Below, piece by piece: positions 53,323 through 62,747 of a DNA stretch of 64,000 nucleotides. Position 1 is the stretch's first letter. Every line of letters starts with the position of its first letter. Position numbers and translations under genes: made by a program. The DNA is from an uncultured beta proteobacterium (GTDB lineage: Bacteria > Pseudomonadota > Gammaproteobacteria > Burkholderiales > SG8-41), in contig CAIZLW010000200.1 in the NCBI GenBank assembly GCA_903933915.1, positions 1 to 64,000 of the forward strand. Reading direction: 5' to 3'. Below the pieces are notes generated by a model. It searched no databases, was not told where the DNA came from, and was given only the letters and a program-made list of their open reading frames with translations.

Positions 53323-54086
53323 TACAGGCTCCTGCGGTGGAAATCGAACAGGGCTGCGGCGGTGAGGAGTGCCAGGTAGACGAGGCCTTGCAGCAGGATG
53401 CCGAGCAGCACCGCCGGTTCGGGCACAGCATCCACCAGCCAGGACGTGGCGGTCCACTGGTCCAGCGCAGGCAACAGATAACCCAGGCCTTCGACCAGTG
53501 TCGCAGTGATCTGCTGCGACAACGTGCCTTCACCGGCGATCGGGTGCGCGCCCATCAGCCTCATCGAGGTCATGCTGCGTGCCAGCAGGTAAAACGCCGC
53601 GACAAATCCGGCTGCCGGCAACAGTTGGCTGAAGGTGACGACACAGAATAGCGACAGCGCCGTCACCAGCGCCAGCTCGATCATCAGAGAGGCCGTCCAA
53701 AACAGGGCGGCGGTGGCGGGCGCCAGCACCCACAGCGGCAGGGCGACAATGATGGCAATCAACAGGGCTGCGGCGATAAATCCGGCCAGCTTGCCGCAGA
53801 TATAATGAGTGCGCGGCACGTCCAGCGCGAGCACAACGTCCAGCCCCTTGTCATTGAATTCCCGGGTTATGCTGGCGAGTACGTAGACGCTGGTGAGAAA
53901 CACTGCGGCCAGGCGCGCCGCGGCGGCATAAAAGCCGGTCTGGAAACGGGCGGCTTCAGTAATCGCGAGTTCGCGGATGAACAGGCTGGCGCAGACCAGC
54001 AGTGCCAGGGTCAGCAGAGCCGTCCCGGGAACGCGGGTGCGCAGTGCTTCGAGCGCCGTGTATTTGCCGATGGTGGTGATATGCAA
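53322..54086 (-). CDS. ABC-2-type permease without adjacent ATPase
   Basis: The protein (254 residues from TTG 54086) has about six TM helices and the ABC-2 opening IGKYTALEALRTRVPGTALL, then VYVLASITREFNDKGLDVVLALDVPR, like permeases of ABC-2/GldF type. The frame is open to ATG 54188, but that start would lie inside the divergent kinase gene, and the family N-terminus fits 54086. An ABC-2 ATPase normally accompanies such a gene; none is within the window. It is coupled to the helical-repeat gene. Confidence 0.7.
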   Translation of the reverse strand: MHITTIGKYTALEALRTRVPGTALLTLALLVCASLFIRELAITEAARFQTGFYAAAARLAAVFLTSVYVLASITREFNDKGLDVVLALDVPRTHYICGKLAGFIAAALLIAIIVALPLWVLAPATAALFWTASLMIELALVTALSLFCVVTFSQLLPAAGFVAAFYLLARSMTSMRLMGAHPIAGEGTLSQQITATLVEGLGYLLPALDQWTATSWLVDAVPEPAVLLGILLQGLVYLALLTAAALFDFHRRSL

Positions 54087-54135
54087 GGCGGTGGCCGGTT
54101 TTGTTTTAACTGAATCGAGAGTATAGCCAATCACG

Positions 54136-55860
54136 ATGTCTGCCGATTTGATGGATACCGAGGAGTCGTCCGCGTCGCTGCGCGTCAAATCGGCGGCATC
54201 TGCGCGGTATCAGAATGTGTTGCTGGCGACTGCGCTGCTGACGCTGCACGGGGCCATCGCCTGGAACAATGCGGATTGGTGGGCGCGCGGCCTGCTGCTG
54301 GCCCACTTCGGCCTGTTCCTGATCTGGCAGCCAGTGTGGCGCGGGGAGAAGCGCATACCGATGCAGCATGCGCTGCTGGTGCTGGGTCTGGGGACTCTTT
54401 TCGCGTTTGCCGGCAACTGGTGGCTGATCGCCGCATGGATCGCCGTGCTGTTTGGCCTGATCGGCGGCGGCGTTCCCGCCACGGTCGCCCGTGGCGAGCG
54501 CGCAGCGGCGATTATTGCCGCCGTTTATCTGGTTGCGATGCTCCTGATGTGGGTGCTGCCGCAGTTGTTCAGCGACGGCGGCGTCGCCGCCCGGGTTTCG
54601 GGTTTCGTGCGCTACGGCATGCCGTTGCTGCCGTTGGTGATTCTGATCATCCCCGGCGGGGAGCGCCTGCGCGGCGCACCCGTGATCATCGACCTGTTTT
54701 ATACGCTGGTGCTGTTTTTGTTGATCGTGGTGCTTGGGTTGGGCAGTTTCGTCATTCATCACCACCAGATTTCTCACGGCGACTACCTGCTGGGCATCGC
54801 CCAGGCGCTGATGGTCATCGCCGGTTTGCTGCTAGGGTTGGCCTGGTTATGGAATCCCCGAGCCGGTTTCAGCGGGATCGGCACCCTGTTGTCACGGTAT
54901 CTGCTGGGTTTGGGCCTGCCGTTTGAGCAGCGCATGCGGCGGCTGGCTGATCTTGCCGAGAATGAAACGCGCCCCGAGCATTTCCTGCGTGCGGCGTTGA
55001 CCGACATGCTCGATCTGCCGTGGATCAACGGTTACGCCTGGGTGACCGCGGCTTCTTCAGGGGAGGTCGGCACATGCGAAGGTCAATCCGAGCAACATGA
55101 AACCGGCGTGCTGCTGCTGACCATGTATGCGATCAAGCAGTTGTCGCCGGCGATTCTGCTGCACCAGAAACTGCTGATGCAGATGGTCGGGCATTTTTAT
55201 GAGGCACAGCGACGCGAGCAACAACGGCAACAGTCCGCCTATACCCAGGCGATTTACGAAACCGGTGCCCGACTGACGCATGATGTCAAAAATCTGCTGC
55301 AGTCTTTGCGCTCGATCTGTGCTGCGGCGGAAATGCGCGGCGCGGATGACACCGCATTCCGTTCCCTGGTGCAGCGGCAGTTGCCGCCTATCACGCAGCG
55401 CCTGAGCACCACGCTGGAGAAACTTAAATCGCCAGAGGCGTCACACATCAGCGATGTTGATGCGGCGATTTGGTGGCAGGGCCTGCAGGCCCGTTATGCG
55501 GGTCGTGCGGTTGAATTCGGGACCCTGGATATTCCGAACGGATTGCGCCTGCCTTCTGAATTGTTCGACAGCGCTAGTGATACCCTCATCGAGAATGCTT
55601 TGTACAAGGTATCGCAGGGTGAGGCCCAGCGTGTCCGCCTATCGTTGATGCGTGGTCCCCGGCTGAGGATTTCTGATGACGGCGCGCCGGTCCCGACGGG
55701 GCTGGTAGAGGATCTGTTCCGCGGGCCCGTGACATCCGAGAGCGGGCTTGGCGTGGGCCTTTATCAAGCATCCGCTTTTGCCGAGCAGTCCGGTTACGTG
55801 CTGGTGCTGGTCGACAACCGGGCAGGAAGCGTTTGTTTCGAATTGTCGCCCCGGCGTTAG
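54136..55860 (+). CDS. Multi-pass sensor histidine kinase with HDxKN box (PrsK-like)
   Basis: The 574-residue protein has seven or so TM helices (about 25-245), a cytoplasmic GAF-like region (about 260-360) and a kinase core whose H-box is LTHDVKNLLQSL with H382, an N-box SDTLIENALYK, a degenerate G1 box (ISDDGAPVP) and GVGLYQAS. HDxKN H-boxes are known from PrsK kinases of PEP-CTERM/exosortase loci and from NtrB-like kinases. No response regulator lies next to it. It is divergent from the ABC-2 permease with about 50 bp between starts, suggesting a shared function or shared control. Confidence 0.85.
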   Translation: MSADLMDTEESSASLRVKSAASARYQNVLLATALLTLHGAIAWNNADWWARGLLLAHFGLFLIWQPVWRGEKRIPMQHALLVLGLGTLFAFAGNWWLIAAWIAVLFGLIGGGVPATVARGERAAAIIAAVYLVAMLLMWVLPQLFSDGGVAARVSGFVRYGMPLLPLVILIIPGGERLRGAPVIIDLFYTLVLFLLIVVLGLGSFVIHHHQISHGDYLLGIAQALMVIAGLLLGLAWLWNPRAGFSGIGTLLSRYLLGLGLPFEQRMRRLADLAENETRPEHFLRAALTDMLDLPWINGYAWVTAASSGEVGTCEGQSEQHETGVLLLTMYAIKQLSPAILLHQKLLMQMVGHFYEAQRREQQRQQSAYTQAIYETGARLTHDVKNLLQSLRSICAAAEMRGADDTAFRSLVQRQLPPITQRLSTTLEKLKSPEASHISDVDAAIWWQGLQARYAGRAVEFGTLDIPNGLRLPSELFDSASDTLIENALYKVSQGEAQRVRLSLMRGPRLRISDDGAPVPTGLVEDLFRGPVTSESGLGVGLYQASAFAEQSGYVLVLVDNRAGSVCFELSPRR

Positions 55861-55940
55861 CCGCGAACGGGCTGCACGATTATTGCCCTTCGATAAGCGT
55901 CAGGGATCCGTCGAGTCGCCCCGCGGAACGTTGCGATCAG

Positions 55941-56729
55941 CTACGGCAGTTTGTTGGCGCTGACCAGGCGATTGAACAGCACATTGGGCGACAGCCAGAC
56001 GACGATGTCGTCGAACGAATTCCCGGTAACATCCGAGCGAGTGCGGCTGACCACGCTATTCGGCCAAGTGCCGACGGCATTTTCCTGTTCCAGAGCTGAT
56101 CCAAGACCGGGATCAATTTGAATATTGCTGCTGCCATTCATTCCGCCATAACCGTTGCGCCCGTGAGAAATAATGACTGCTGGAACGCCGTCCGCAACTA
56201 AGGTGCTACCCGCACAAGACGTATCGTTGGTGGGAACGGAAGAGCATACCCTGATCTGCCCCGTGGACGTTAGTGACATGGTCGGAGAAGCGCGAGTTGT
56301 AAACGCCGAGGTTGCGAGATAACGGTACCTGTTACCCCACAGATCAGTGGCACTTACGCCCAAAGTGGCCCAAGGAATGTTGCCATCGTTTACCTGACAT
56401 GCGCCGCCGAGAATATAGTCTTCCCGTCCGTCATTTGCGGTGTCGTTGTCGCCACCCGCACCACCGCTAATACGGTCCGGACACGGTAGGCGCGGCACAG
56501 TTTGCGAAACAGCATAACCAACCAGCGCCTCGAGCATTTCATTCATCGTGCGCTCGGTTTCGCGCACTTGCCTTTCCTCTACCTGGGTTGCGAGCGGTGT
56601 GAGCAAAGCGCCGATTACAAGCGTGATGATGAACAGCGCCACCGCGATCTCAATCAGGGTGAAGCCGCGCTGGCGCGACCGACCAGATTCTTTGGTCGGA
56701 TTAGGGCTTGATAGCAACAACTTGGTCAT
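55941..56729 (-). CDS. Type IV prepilin-like protein
   Basis: The 262-residue protein has a long, basic leader (22 residues), cleavage site RQRG/FTLIE with Glu at +5, a hydrophobic helix (IAVALFIITLVIGALLTPLA), and a globular head with several Cys (RLPCPDR, GGACQVNDG, RVCSSVP, SCAGS). It is the last gene of the MSHA-like assembly cluster and its start overlaps the end of the 651-residue protein by 29 nt. Probably a minor pilin. Confidence 0.85.
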   Translation of the reverse strand: MTKLLLSSPNPTKESGRSRQRGFTLIEIAVALFIITLVIGALLTPLATQVEERQVRETERTMNEMLEALVGYAVSQTVPRLPCPDRISGGAGGDNDTANDGREDYILGGACQVNDGNIPWATLGVSATDLWGNRYRYLATSAFTTRASPTMSLTSTGQIRVCSSVPTNDTSCAGSTLVADGVPAVIISHGRNGYGGMNGSSNIQIDPGLGSALEQENAVGTWPNSVVSRTRSDVTGNSFDDIVVWLSPNVLFNRLVSANKLP

Positions 56730-58656
56730 TGAAAGTATCGCTGATGGGTGTCTGGCGGTCGAAGATCAGAGTGCCGGAAGCAGTATTGTTGCCCTCGAAA
56801 TAATTGCCCGGGGTGGGGTTGTGACGGGTCTGACTCAGCGTGCTCAGCGTTTTGCCGGCGGACAATACAACGCCCGGCGCCGAGGACGCCGCTGTATTGC
56901 TGTTCAGCCTGACCGTGAAGCAGCTGTTGGCAGCGGTACAGTTGTTGACGCCGCCTGGCTGATAGCCGGGCGCAATGGCCAGATAAATGAAACGATACCA
57001 TTCATTCGCGATGTACCAGTTACGCATCAGTGAAGGAAAATAGCTGATGCCCCAGGTGCGGATGCTATAGCCGGCGCCGGCGTTTTCCGTGCCGTAACCA
57101 ACGATGGGCGGACCGTATTCCCATTGCAAGGCCCACGGATTCCACGACCATGTGTTTGAAGAGTTGTCATCGTAATCGGTGATTTGCAGAGTAACCGTGC
57201 TCAATGTCGTACGGTTGACGGAACGTGTGATGGGAGCTGTTGCGGTGGCCGGAGAAATGACCAGGTTCGCTGACGTGGGGTCGGTGCTGACTGGGATGGG
57301 TGCCGGCGGTGTGCTGCCGGTGTAAGTCAGAGTGATCAGCCTGCGGGTTACGCCGGACTCGGGGTTGGTCACCGTGGCGGTGCACTGCACCCTCCGTAGC
57401 AGATCGGTCGTGGTCGGTGGTGGCGTCACTGTGGATGTCCAGTTACAGCTGCCCTGCCCGGCCGGTACCGTGTAGCTGCGCACTTCGGACGAGTTGACGG
57501 TGCCGCTGCGGGTTACCGGCGGAGATGGCGTCATTGACCACTGGAATCCGGTATTGAAAGAGCCGCCGATCGCGTGGTTGGGCAGCATGCCACGGGTCGT
57601 GTTCACGGCCGCTGACTGGTAGGCGCTGCCCGACGGATTAAAGGGCGCAAGCCAGAAGTAACGTGCTGCTGGCGGGGCTTCCGTATATGCGGAAGTTGCC
57701 GCGGCCTTCAAGGCGCCGCCTACTGCCCCGGCAACTTGATTTTCGACCGCTTCCATCAGCTCATCTATTGTCACGTACTGCAGCTTGTCGTTGAAGGTGT
57801 CACTGGCGTCGCCGGCAATGAAATCATTGTCGAGGTCAGCGTTACTGTAGGTGCCGGGAACGCAGGGTGCCGCGCAGCCAGCTTCAACTGTCATTGAATC
57901 AAGGTATTGGTTTGCAGCGCCAAGCGGCGAAGCAGGGCGCTGCTGGTTGCCGACCACAGCGCCGGGCACAATTACCACGAAGGCGACACGGCTGCTGATT
58001 ACGTTGCCGCGGCCGTCGCGCACGGTGAGCCACGGGTATGGCGGGTTCGGTGCTGCTGGGGAGGTAGGTGGCGATGCTGTGCAGTCTGCCGGAAAGCCGG
58101 TATATGCCAGGCTCACCGTTTCTGAGTTCAGTTTGCCAAAACAGACATCTATGCGGGTCAAGTTGGCCGACACCGCGTACCAAGGCATGCGACCTTCTGC
58201 GTCTTGCTCACTGGGCGCTTGAAGCGCCATTTTCAAATCGCGCCAAGGCAGCCTTCCGAGGCAGCGTGCATTGAGGTCGTAACTGACAAGCGAGGTTCCG
58301 TCTATGACACTCAAGCAACCGGTGTTGTTGCGATCACCATTGTAATTATTTGCCGGTGTTTCACTGGAACTAATTACATCGGGTGCTGGCAGGTCGCCGG
58401 GCCTGTCGGTTCCGGTATCGGTGGGCGTGCTTGATCCGCGGGTGATGGCCCAGCCTATCAGTGCACGCTTGGACTCAGCGAGAATTTGTGCATGGGTAAT
58501 CTGCTCGCGCGTCTTCAGCGTGCTGGAGGTCATCATTGAAACCACGGTAACCGTCGCCACTGCACCCAGGATCAGAATCAGAATGTATATGCCGAAACCC
58601 CGCTGCCGCAGTGAACAGAGGGATATCAGGTGCGAGGCTTTACGGGCTGGCAGCAT
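56701..58656 (-). CDS. Large prepilin-like protein without Glu5 (possible tip subunit)
   Basis: The 651-residue product starts with a basic leader ending RQRG, then FGIYILILILGAVATVTVVSMM, a type IV pilin-like helix. The +5 position is Ile, not Glu, as in GspK-type tip pseudopilins. The remaining ~600 residues form a large Thr/Ser/Pro-rich extracellular part with paired Cys (CAAPC, CTAANSCF) and possible beta-sandwich repeats. The frame stays open upstream to 58866, but ATG 58656 fits the leader and the gene junction. It may cap the pilus as an adhesin (MshQ-like position). Confidence 0.75.
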   Translation of the reverse strand: MLPARKASHLISLCSLRQRGFGIYILILILGAVATVTVVSMMTSSTLKTREQITHAQILAESKRALIGWAITRGSSTPTDTGTDRPGDLPAPDVISSSETPANNYNGDRNNTGCLSVIDGTSLVSYDLNARCLGRLPWRDLKMALQAPSEQDAEGRMPWYAVSANLTRIDVCFGKLNSETVSLAYTGFPADCTASPPTSPAAPNPPYPWLTVRDGRGNVISSRVAFVVIVPGAVVGNQQRPASPLGAANQYLDSMTVEAGCAAPCVPGTYSNADLDNDFIAGDASDTFNDKLQYVTIDELMEAVENQVAGAVGGALKAAATSAYTEAPPAARYFWLAPFNPSGSAYQSAAVNTTRGMLPNHAIGGSFNTGFQWSMTPSPPVTRSGTVNSSEVRSYTVPAGQGSCNWTSTVTPPPTTTDLLRRVQCTATVTNPESGVTRRLITLTYTGSTPPAPIPVSTDPTSANLVISPATATAPITRSVNRTTLSTVTLQITDYDDNSSNTWSWNPWALQWEYGPPIVGYGTENAGAGYSIRTWGISYFPSLMRNWYIANEWYRFIYLAIAPGYQPGGVNNCTAANSCFTVRLNSNTAASSAPGVVLSAGKTLSTLSQTRHNPTPGNYFEGNNTASGTLIFDRQTPISDTFNDQVVAIKP

Positions 58657-58669
58657 GCCGATGGCGGCT

Positions 58670-59284
58670 TCAGCGGGCGGCGTCAGCCAGTGCTTTAAGC
58701 TTGGCCGCCGCCTCGGGGTCGTTTGGGGAGATTTTCGAGGCTTCGCGCAGCAATGCGGCCGCAGACGGGGACGCAAGTGGTTTTTCAATGGCTTTGGAAT
58801 CCTCGGCGTCATCCGCATCGGGTTTCCGGGCAGTCGAAGAGGCGGGTTTTGCTGCCGGTGCTGCATTGCGTTCCGGACTTGTCGCGGTAAAGGGTTCGGC
58901 GATGCGGCCGGACAGCAGTTCGGCGCTTTGCCCCACCTTCAGTCGTAGCGCCGGAGCGGTCGACCCTTGCGCGGGCTGAACCATGATGCGGCCGTCTCGT
59001 TCGATGCGACCGACCAGGGATGCAGATTCACGAATGTCTTTTTCGGACAAGGACTTGTTGTTGACCCATACCGTGGTCTTGCCGTCATCACGGCGAATGA
59101 TCCCATTGTAGGTGATGAATTCCGGCGCCGGTTCATCCTTGACTTGGGCGGCGACAACTTTTTTTGTGCGCAAGCTGTCCAACTGCGCACGCTGCTCCAG
59201 AGTGAAGAACAGACGTCCCAGCGGCTCGGCGGGCCGGGCGTGCAACGGCATTAACAGGATCAAAATGGCGAGAAATGCCCTCAT
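58670..59284 (-). CDS. Periplasmic pilus-assembly protein (MshK/PilP-like)
   Basis: The 204-residue protein has a signal peptide (MRAFLAILILLMPLHARPAEP), a beta-rich region (FITYNGIIRRDDGKTTVWVNNKS; RIMVQPAQG) reminiscent of PilP/GspC HR domains and MshK, and an Ala/Pro-rich C-terminal tail. It overlaps the preceding gene by 4 bp (ATGA). Likely links inner-membrane assembly proteins to the secretin. Confidence 0.65.
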   Translation of the reverse strand: MRAFLAILILLMPLHARPAEPLGRLFFTLEQRAQLDSLRTKKVVAAQVKDEPAPEFITYNGIIRRDDGKTTVWVNNKSLSEKDIRESASLVGRIERDGRIMVQPAQGSTAPALRLKVGQSAELLSGRIAEPFTATSPERNAAPAAKPASSTARKPDADDAEDSKAIEKPLASPSAAALLREASKISPNDPEAAAKLKALADAAR

Positions 59285-59895
59285 CGCTTGCTCCCCGGAG
59301 CGGCGGCACTGGGCCGCGCGGTAATCCAGACCAGATCGCACTGCGCATTCAGAAAAGGCTGGTTGCGCATGGTTTCCGAGCGATCCGTACGGATCAGGGT
59401 GCATTCCTTGACATGGAACAGCCCGGCTTTTTGCGCCCGCAGTTCGTCAAAGAAGCGCAACAGATCCCCTTCATGCATCAGGCGCATGTCGAGTTCCATG
59501 ATCGATTCCTGAAGTGCGATGGATCCCGGATCAAACTCGGCGGCGTTCGGATAGGGGTGCTGGACCCCGATCTGATAGCTGACCCCAAAAAGTTCGGCGC
59601 GGGCGTTGGCATTGCGCAGGGCATCCAGCCAGTTGATGCGCTGTTCCTCGCCCGCAAAGCCGGACTTCTCCAGGTCACGGTAGGCGTCGACGTATTTCAC
59701 GATGGTTTCTTTTTCGTCGCCGGACTGGCGCATGCGCGTCTGCGCAGCTTGAAATACGCCTTTTTGCCGCGTCAAATCGGTCCTCGCTTTTTTGGCAAGC
59801 AGGTCGGTGTAGTACACGGCGGCGCCGGCCAATGCGACCACGGTCACGAGGACCGCGAGAGGGGTGCGCAACGCTTTGAGTTCGTCGTTGTTCAT
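59281..59895 (-). CDS. PilO/GspM-like pilus assembly protein (MshJ position)
   Basis: The 204-residue bitopic protein has a short cytoplasmic start, a TM helix (about 12-29, PLAVLVTVVALAGAAVYY), a coiled-coil-like stretch and a ferredoxin-fold-like periplasmic end. Size and position (after the GspL/PilN-like gene) fit PilO/GspM/MshJ. It overlaps both neighbours by 4 bp. Confidence 0.7.
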   Translation of the reverse strand: MNNDELKALRTPLAVLVTVVALAGAAVYYTDLLAKKARTDLTRQKGVFQAAQTRMRQSGDEKETIVKYVDAYRDLEKSGFAGEEQRINWLDALRNANARAELFGVSYQIGVQHPYPNAAEFDPGSIALQESIMELDMRLMHEGDLLRFFDELRAQKAGLFHVKECTLIRTDRSETMRNQPFLNAQCDLVWITARPSAAAPGSKR

Positions 59896-61472
59896 GGCGC
59901 GGATTTGAGTACGACAACGAGACGGAATTCGGTCGAGCCGCCGCTGGCGGGGGTATCTGAAGTGCTGCCGGTCAGAGCGAGGCCGGGATTAACATTCAGC
60001 GGCAACTGGGTGACCCGCACCTGATCGACCGCAGGGTCGGCGCGCAAACGCTCGGCCAGTTGATTGATGCGGCCGATCGCATTGCGGTAGTCGCCGCGGA
60101 AGTTGCGCAATTCACCGGCAATCAGCCCGCTTTGCTTGCGTATTCCGCCGGCGCCGGGTATCGGCGCGGACGGCGGCGCTGCCGCCGGCTGGCCGGCCGG
60201 CGCCTGGGTACCGCGGTCGGTTCCCGTAATTTCGGTAGCCGAATACTGCCAGGTAATTTCCACCGGGGCGAGATCCGGATCGGGTGCCAGTGCACGCGAC
60301 AGCACGGCATAAAACGACGCGGGTGTTTTGCCGGCAGAGCGCAGTTTTTCGGCAAGTTCGGTGGTGCGCTTGAGGTTGTCCGCGGTGGTGGGGGCTGACG
60401 GAAACTGGCGGGTTACCGCTTCGTATTCAGTGTTGACGCGGGTGGTATTGCGGATGGCATCTTCACGCTCCGCCTCCAGGGAATGTTGTTGGGCGAGGTT
60501 GAATCCTGCCCAGCAGAGGCCGATGGCGGCAGCGGCCGCACTGGCGGAGTAGATCTGCTGTCGGGTCCGCAACCGGCGGTATCCGGCGGTGATTGCCGAC
60601 GCCGCGAGATTGCTGTCGGGAATTTTTCCCGCGAGCAACTGCAGATAAATGCTTTCCGGCGCGCGCGCAATCAGCTCGCGCGAAATCTTCAGTTGATCGG
60701 AGAGTTCCTTGCTGTCGATCCGCTTGCAGGTGAGGCCGGGGTTCTCCGCCGATATCAGTTGTGTCGTGGGCTCAAGCGCATCCGCGTGGTCGAGCAGCAA
60801 TACGGTAACGGGCTCGTCCAGCGTGGCCGCGCGCAGCGCATGCAGATAAAGCCGGGTGTTGCTGATCTCGTCGAAAATGGCCCGTGGCAAGCCGGTGAGG
60901 GCGGTATCGGCGCGGCTGAGACGGCTTAACCGGAACCCGCCTTCGCGGAAAAACGAGAGCCGGATGCCGGTTCCCAGTGTGCCTACCGTCAGCAGATTGG
61001 CGGTTTTGGGCGCCAGTGCAGAGACCAGTTGCGTCATCACCAACGGCAGCAGGAACACGCCGCCGACTGGATGTTTGGCGGTGGTCAGCGCATCGAGCCA
61101 GGGGGCTATCAGATCGGGATTGGTCAGGGCGCAGAACAGGAAACGATCATCGCGGCGCTTGGTGATGTCGCGGCCGACCAGTTGCGATGAGTTGAACGTT
61201 GACCCGCGGTAGTGCTGGCGCAGTTTGCGTTCGACCATCTGGTCGCGATCAGAACCCGAGGCATGGGGCAGGGTTTCGAAGCGGTAATCCTCTTCGATGG
61301 CGTCGACGAGCAGGAAGGCCGGGGCGGAACTGTTTGCGGCAGCATACTGCCTGAAGGCCTCGATGCCCGACTCGTCGTTGGCAAAACGCTGAAGGTCGCC
61401 GATACGGCGCCCGCCGGCGCGGGATACGACTGCACCGGCTGCAGAAATGTAGACGAGAATCTTGGCGGCCAT
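59892..61472 (-). CDS. GspL / PilM-PilN-like assembly protein (MshI position)
   Basis: The 526-residue protein has a cytoplasmic actin-like domain (about 1-310), one TM helix (about 328-345, SASAAAAAIGLCWAGFNLA), and a periplasmic part with coiled coil and a ferredoxin-like C-terminus. It thus corresponds to PilM plus PilN in a single chain, as in GspL. A proline-rich, low-complexity insert lies at about 425-450. It follows the GspF-like gene. Confidence 0.75.
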   Translation of the reverse strand: MAAKILVYISAAGAVVSRAGGRRIGDLQRFANDESGIEAFRQYAAANSSAPAFLLVDAIEEDYRFETLPHASGSDRDQMVERKLRQHYRGSTFNSSQLVGRDITKRRDDRFLFCALTNPDLIAPWLDALTTAKHPVGGVFLLPLVMTQLVSALAPKTANLLTVGTLGTGIRLSFFREGGFRLSRLSRADTALTGLPRAIFDEISNTRLYLHALRAATLDEPVTVLLLDHADALEPTTQLISAENPGLTCKRIDSKELSDQLKISRELIARAPESIYLQLLAGKIPDSNLAASAITAGYRRLRTRQQIYSASAAAAAIGLCWAGFNLAQQHSLEAEREDAIRNTTRVNTEYEAVTRQFPSAPTTADNLKRTTELAEKLRSAGKTPASFYAVLSRALAPDPDLAPVEITWQYSATEITGTDRGTQAPAGQPAAAPPSAPIPGAGGIRKQSGLIAGELRNFRGDYRNAIGRINQLAERLRADPAVDQVRVTQLPLNVNPGLALTGSTSDTPASGGSTEFRLVVVLKSAP

Positions 61473-61510
61473 AGTCGGAATAATTCGCGGTCGTGAGGCG
61501 AGGCGCGCGC

Positions 61511-62719
61511 CTAGAATTTCATTTTACCGAGAATATCATAGACGGGGCCCAGCACCGCCCAGATCACGAAAGCGATCATGCCGCCCAGCACCAGAGTCAG
61601 CGCCGGGCCCAGCATTTTCATGCCCTTGTCTACAGCGTCCTTGACGTCGCGATTGTAGAAATAAGTCACATTGGCGAGCGCTGTGTCGAGCGCGCCGGTG
61701 CTTTCGCCGACGCGCAGCATGCGGATAACCAGGGGCGGGAACAGTCCGAGGTTGTTGAAGGCGTCGGTCAGGCCTTCGCCGGAAGCCACCTGCTGCACGG
61801 CACGGTTCAGGCCGTCGGCGACCACCCGGTTGCCAACCACTTCCTCGGTGATACGGATCGCGTCGAGCACGGTAATGCCGGATCGGTACATCAGGCCAAA
61901 GGTGTTGGTAAAGCGCGACATGATGATTTTCTGGATGATAGGGCCGATCACCGGGATGCGCAGTTTGGCGTGATCCCACAGATAAGCTGCTTTTGGTGAG
62001 CGTTTGACCGCCGTTATCAGAGTGATGGCCGCTGAGGTAGGCAGCAGCAATATCGGCAGCCAGTAGCTCTTCGTAAATTCCGAAACCGCGAGGAGTATTT
62101 TGGTTTGCATCGGCAATGCCATACCCATCGATTTGAACAGCCCGGCAATCTGCGGCACCAGGAAAATCAGCAGCGCCGCCATCACTCCGACGACAACGAC
62201 CAGCGTGAACATCGGATACATCAGCAGGCGCCGCGTTTGCGACAGCAGTTCGTCCTGCCAGCGTATGGTTTCAGCCAGATTCTTGAATACCTCCGGCAGC
62301 TGCCCCGACTGCTCGCCAGCGCGGATCAGGCTGATGAATACGCGGTCGAAAACATCGGCGTGGGTGGCCATGCACTGCGACAGCACGTTGCCGCCCTCCA
62401 TGTCCTCGGTCATCACCGTCAGCACTTCGCGGAATCGCGGCGAGTCGATGGAGTCGCGCATGTCGCGCAAACCGTCGAGGATCGGGATGCCGGAGCGCAC
62501 CATCTGCTCCATGTCAAAGCAGAAATTGATCAGGTCCTGGCGCGTGACTGCACCGCCGGCACCGATTGATTTTGTCCGCCGATCCACCTGCTTGCAGGTG
62601 ATCAGGTCGAGTCCCATGCGGCGCAGCCGCAGTTCCAGATCGACTTCATTGACCGCGTCGAGCCCGCCTCGCGCCGGCTGGCCGGTCTTGTCGATAGCCT
62701 TGTATTCGAAGGAGGCCAT
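61511..62719 (-). CDS. GspF/PilC-family inner-membrane platform protein (MshG-like)
   Basis: The 402-residue protein has two T2SSF domains: the first near 65-190 and the second near 265-395, with three TM helices (near 165, 215 and 370-395). It begins MASFEYKAIDKTGQPARGG, typical of GspF. It forms the membrane base on which the ATPase drives pilin assembly. Confidence 0.93.
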   Translation of the reverse strand: MASFEYKAIDKTGQPARGGLDAVNEVDLELRLRRMGLDLITCKQVDRRTKSIGAGGAVTRQDLINFCFDMEQMVRSGIPILDGLRDMRDSIDSPRFREVLTVMTEDMEGGNVLSQCMATHADVFDRVFISLIRAGEQSGQLPEVFKNLAETIRWQDELLSQTRRLLMYPMFTLVVVVGVMAALLIFLVPQIAGLFKSMGMALPMQTKILLAVSEFTKSYWLPILLLPTSAAITLITAVKRSPKAAYLWDHAKLRIPVIGPIIQKIIMSRFTNTFGLMYRSGITVLDAIRITEEVVGNRVVADGLNRAVQQVASGEGLTDAFNNLGLFPPLVIRMLRVGESTGALDTALANVTYFYNRDVKDAVDKGMKMLGPALTLVLGGMIAFVIWAVLGPVYDILGKMKF

Positions 62720-62747
62720 CAGTCAGCAGGAACGCAAGATCGTGTCT

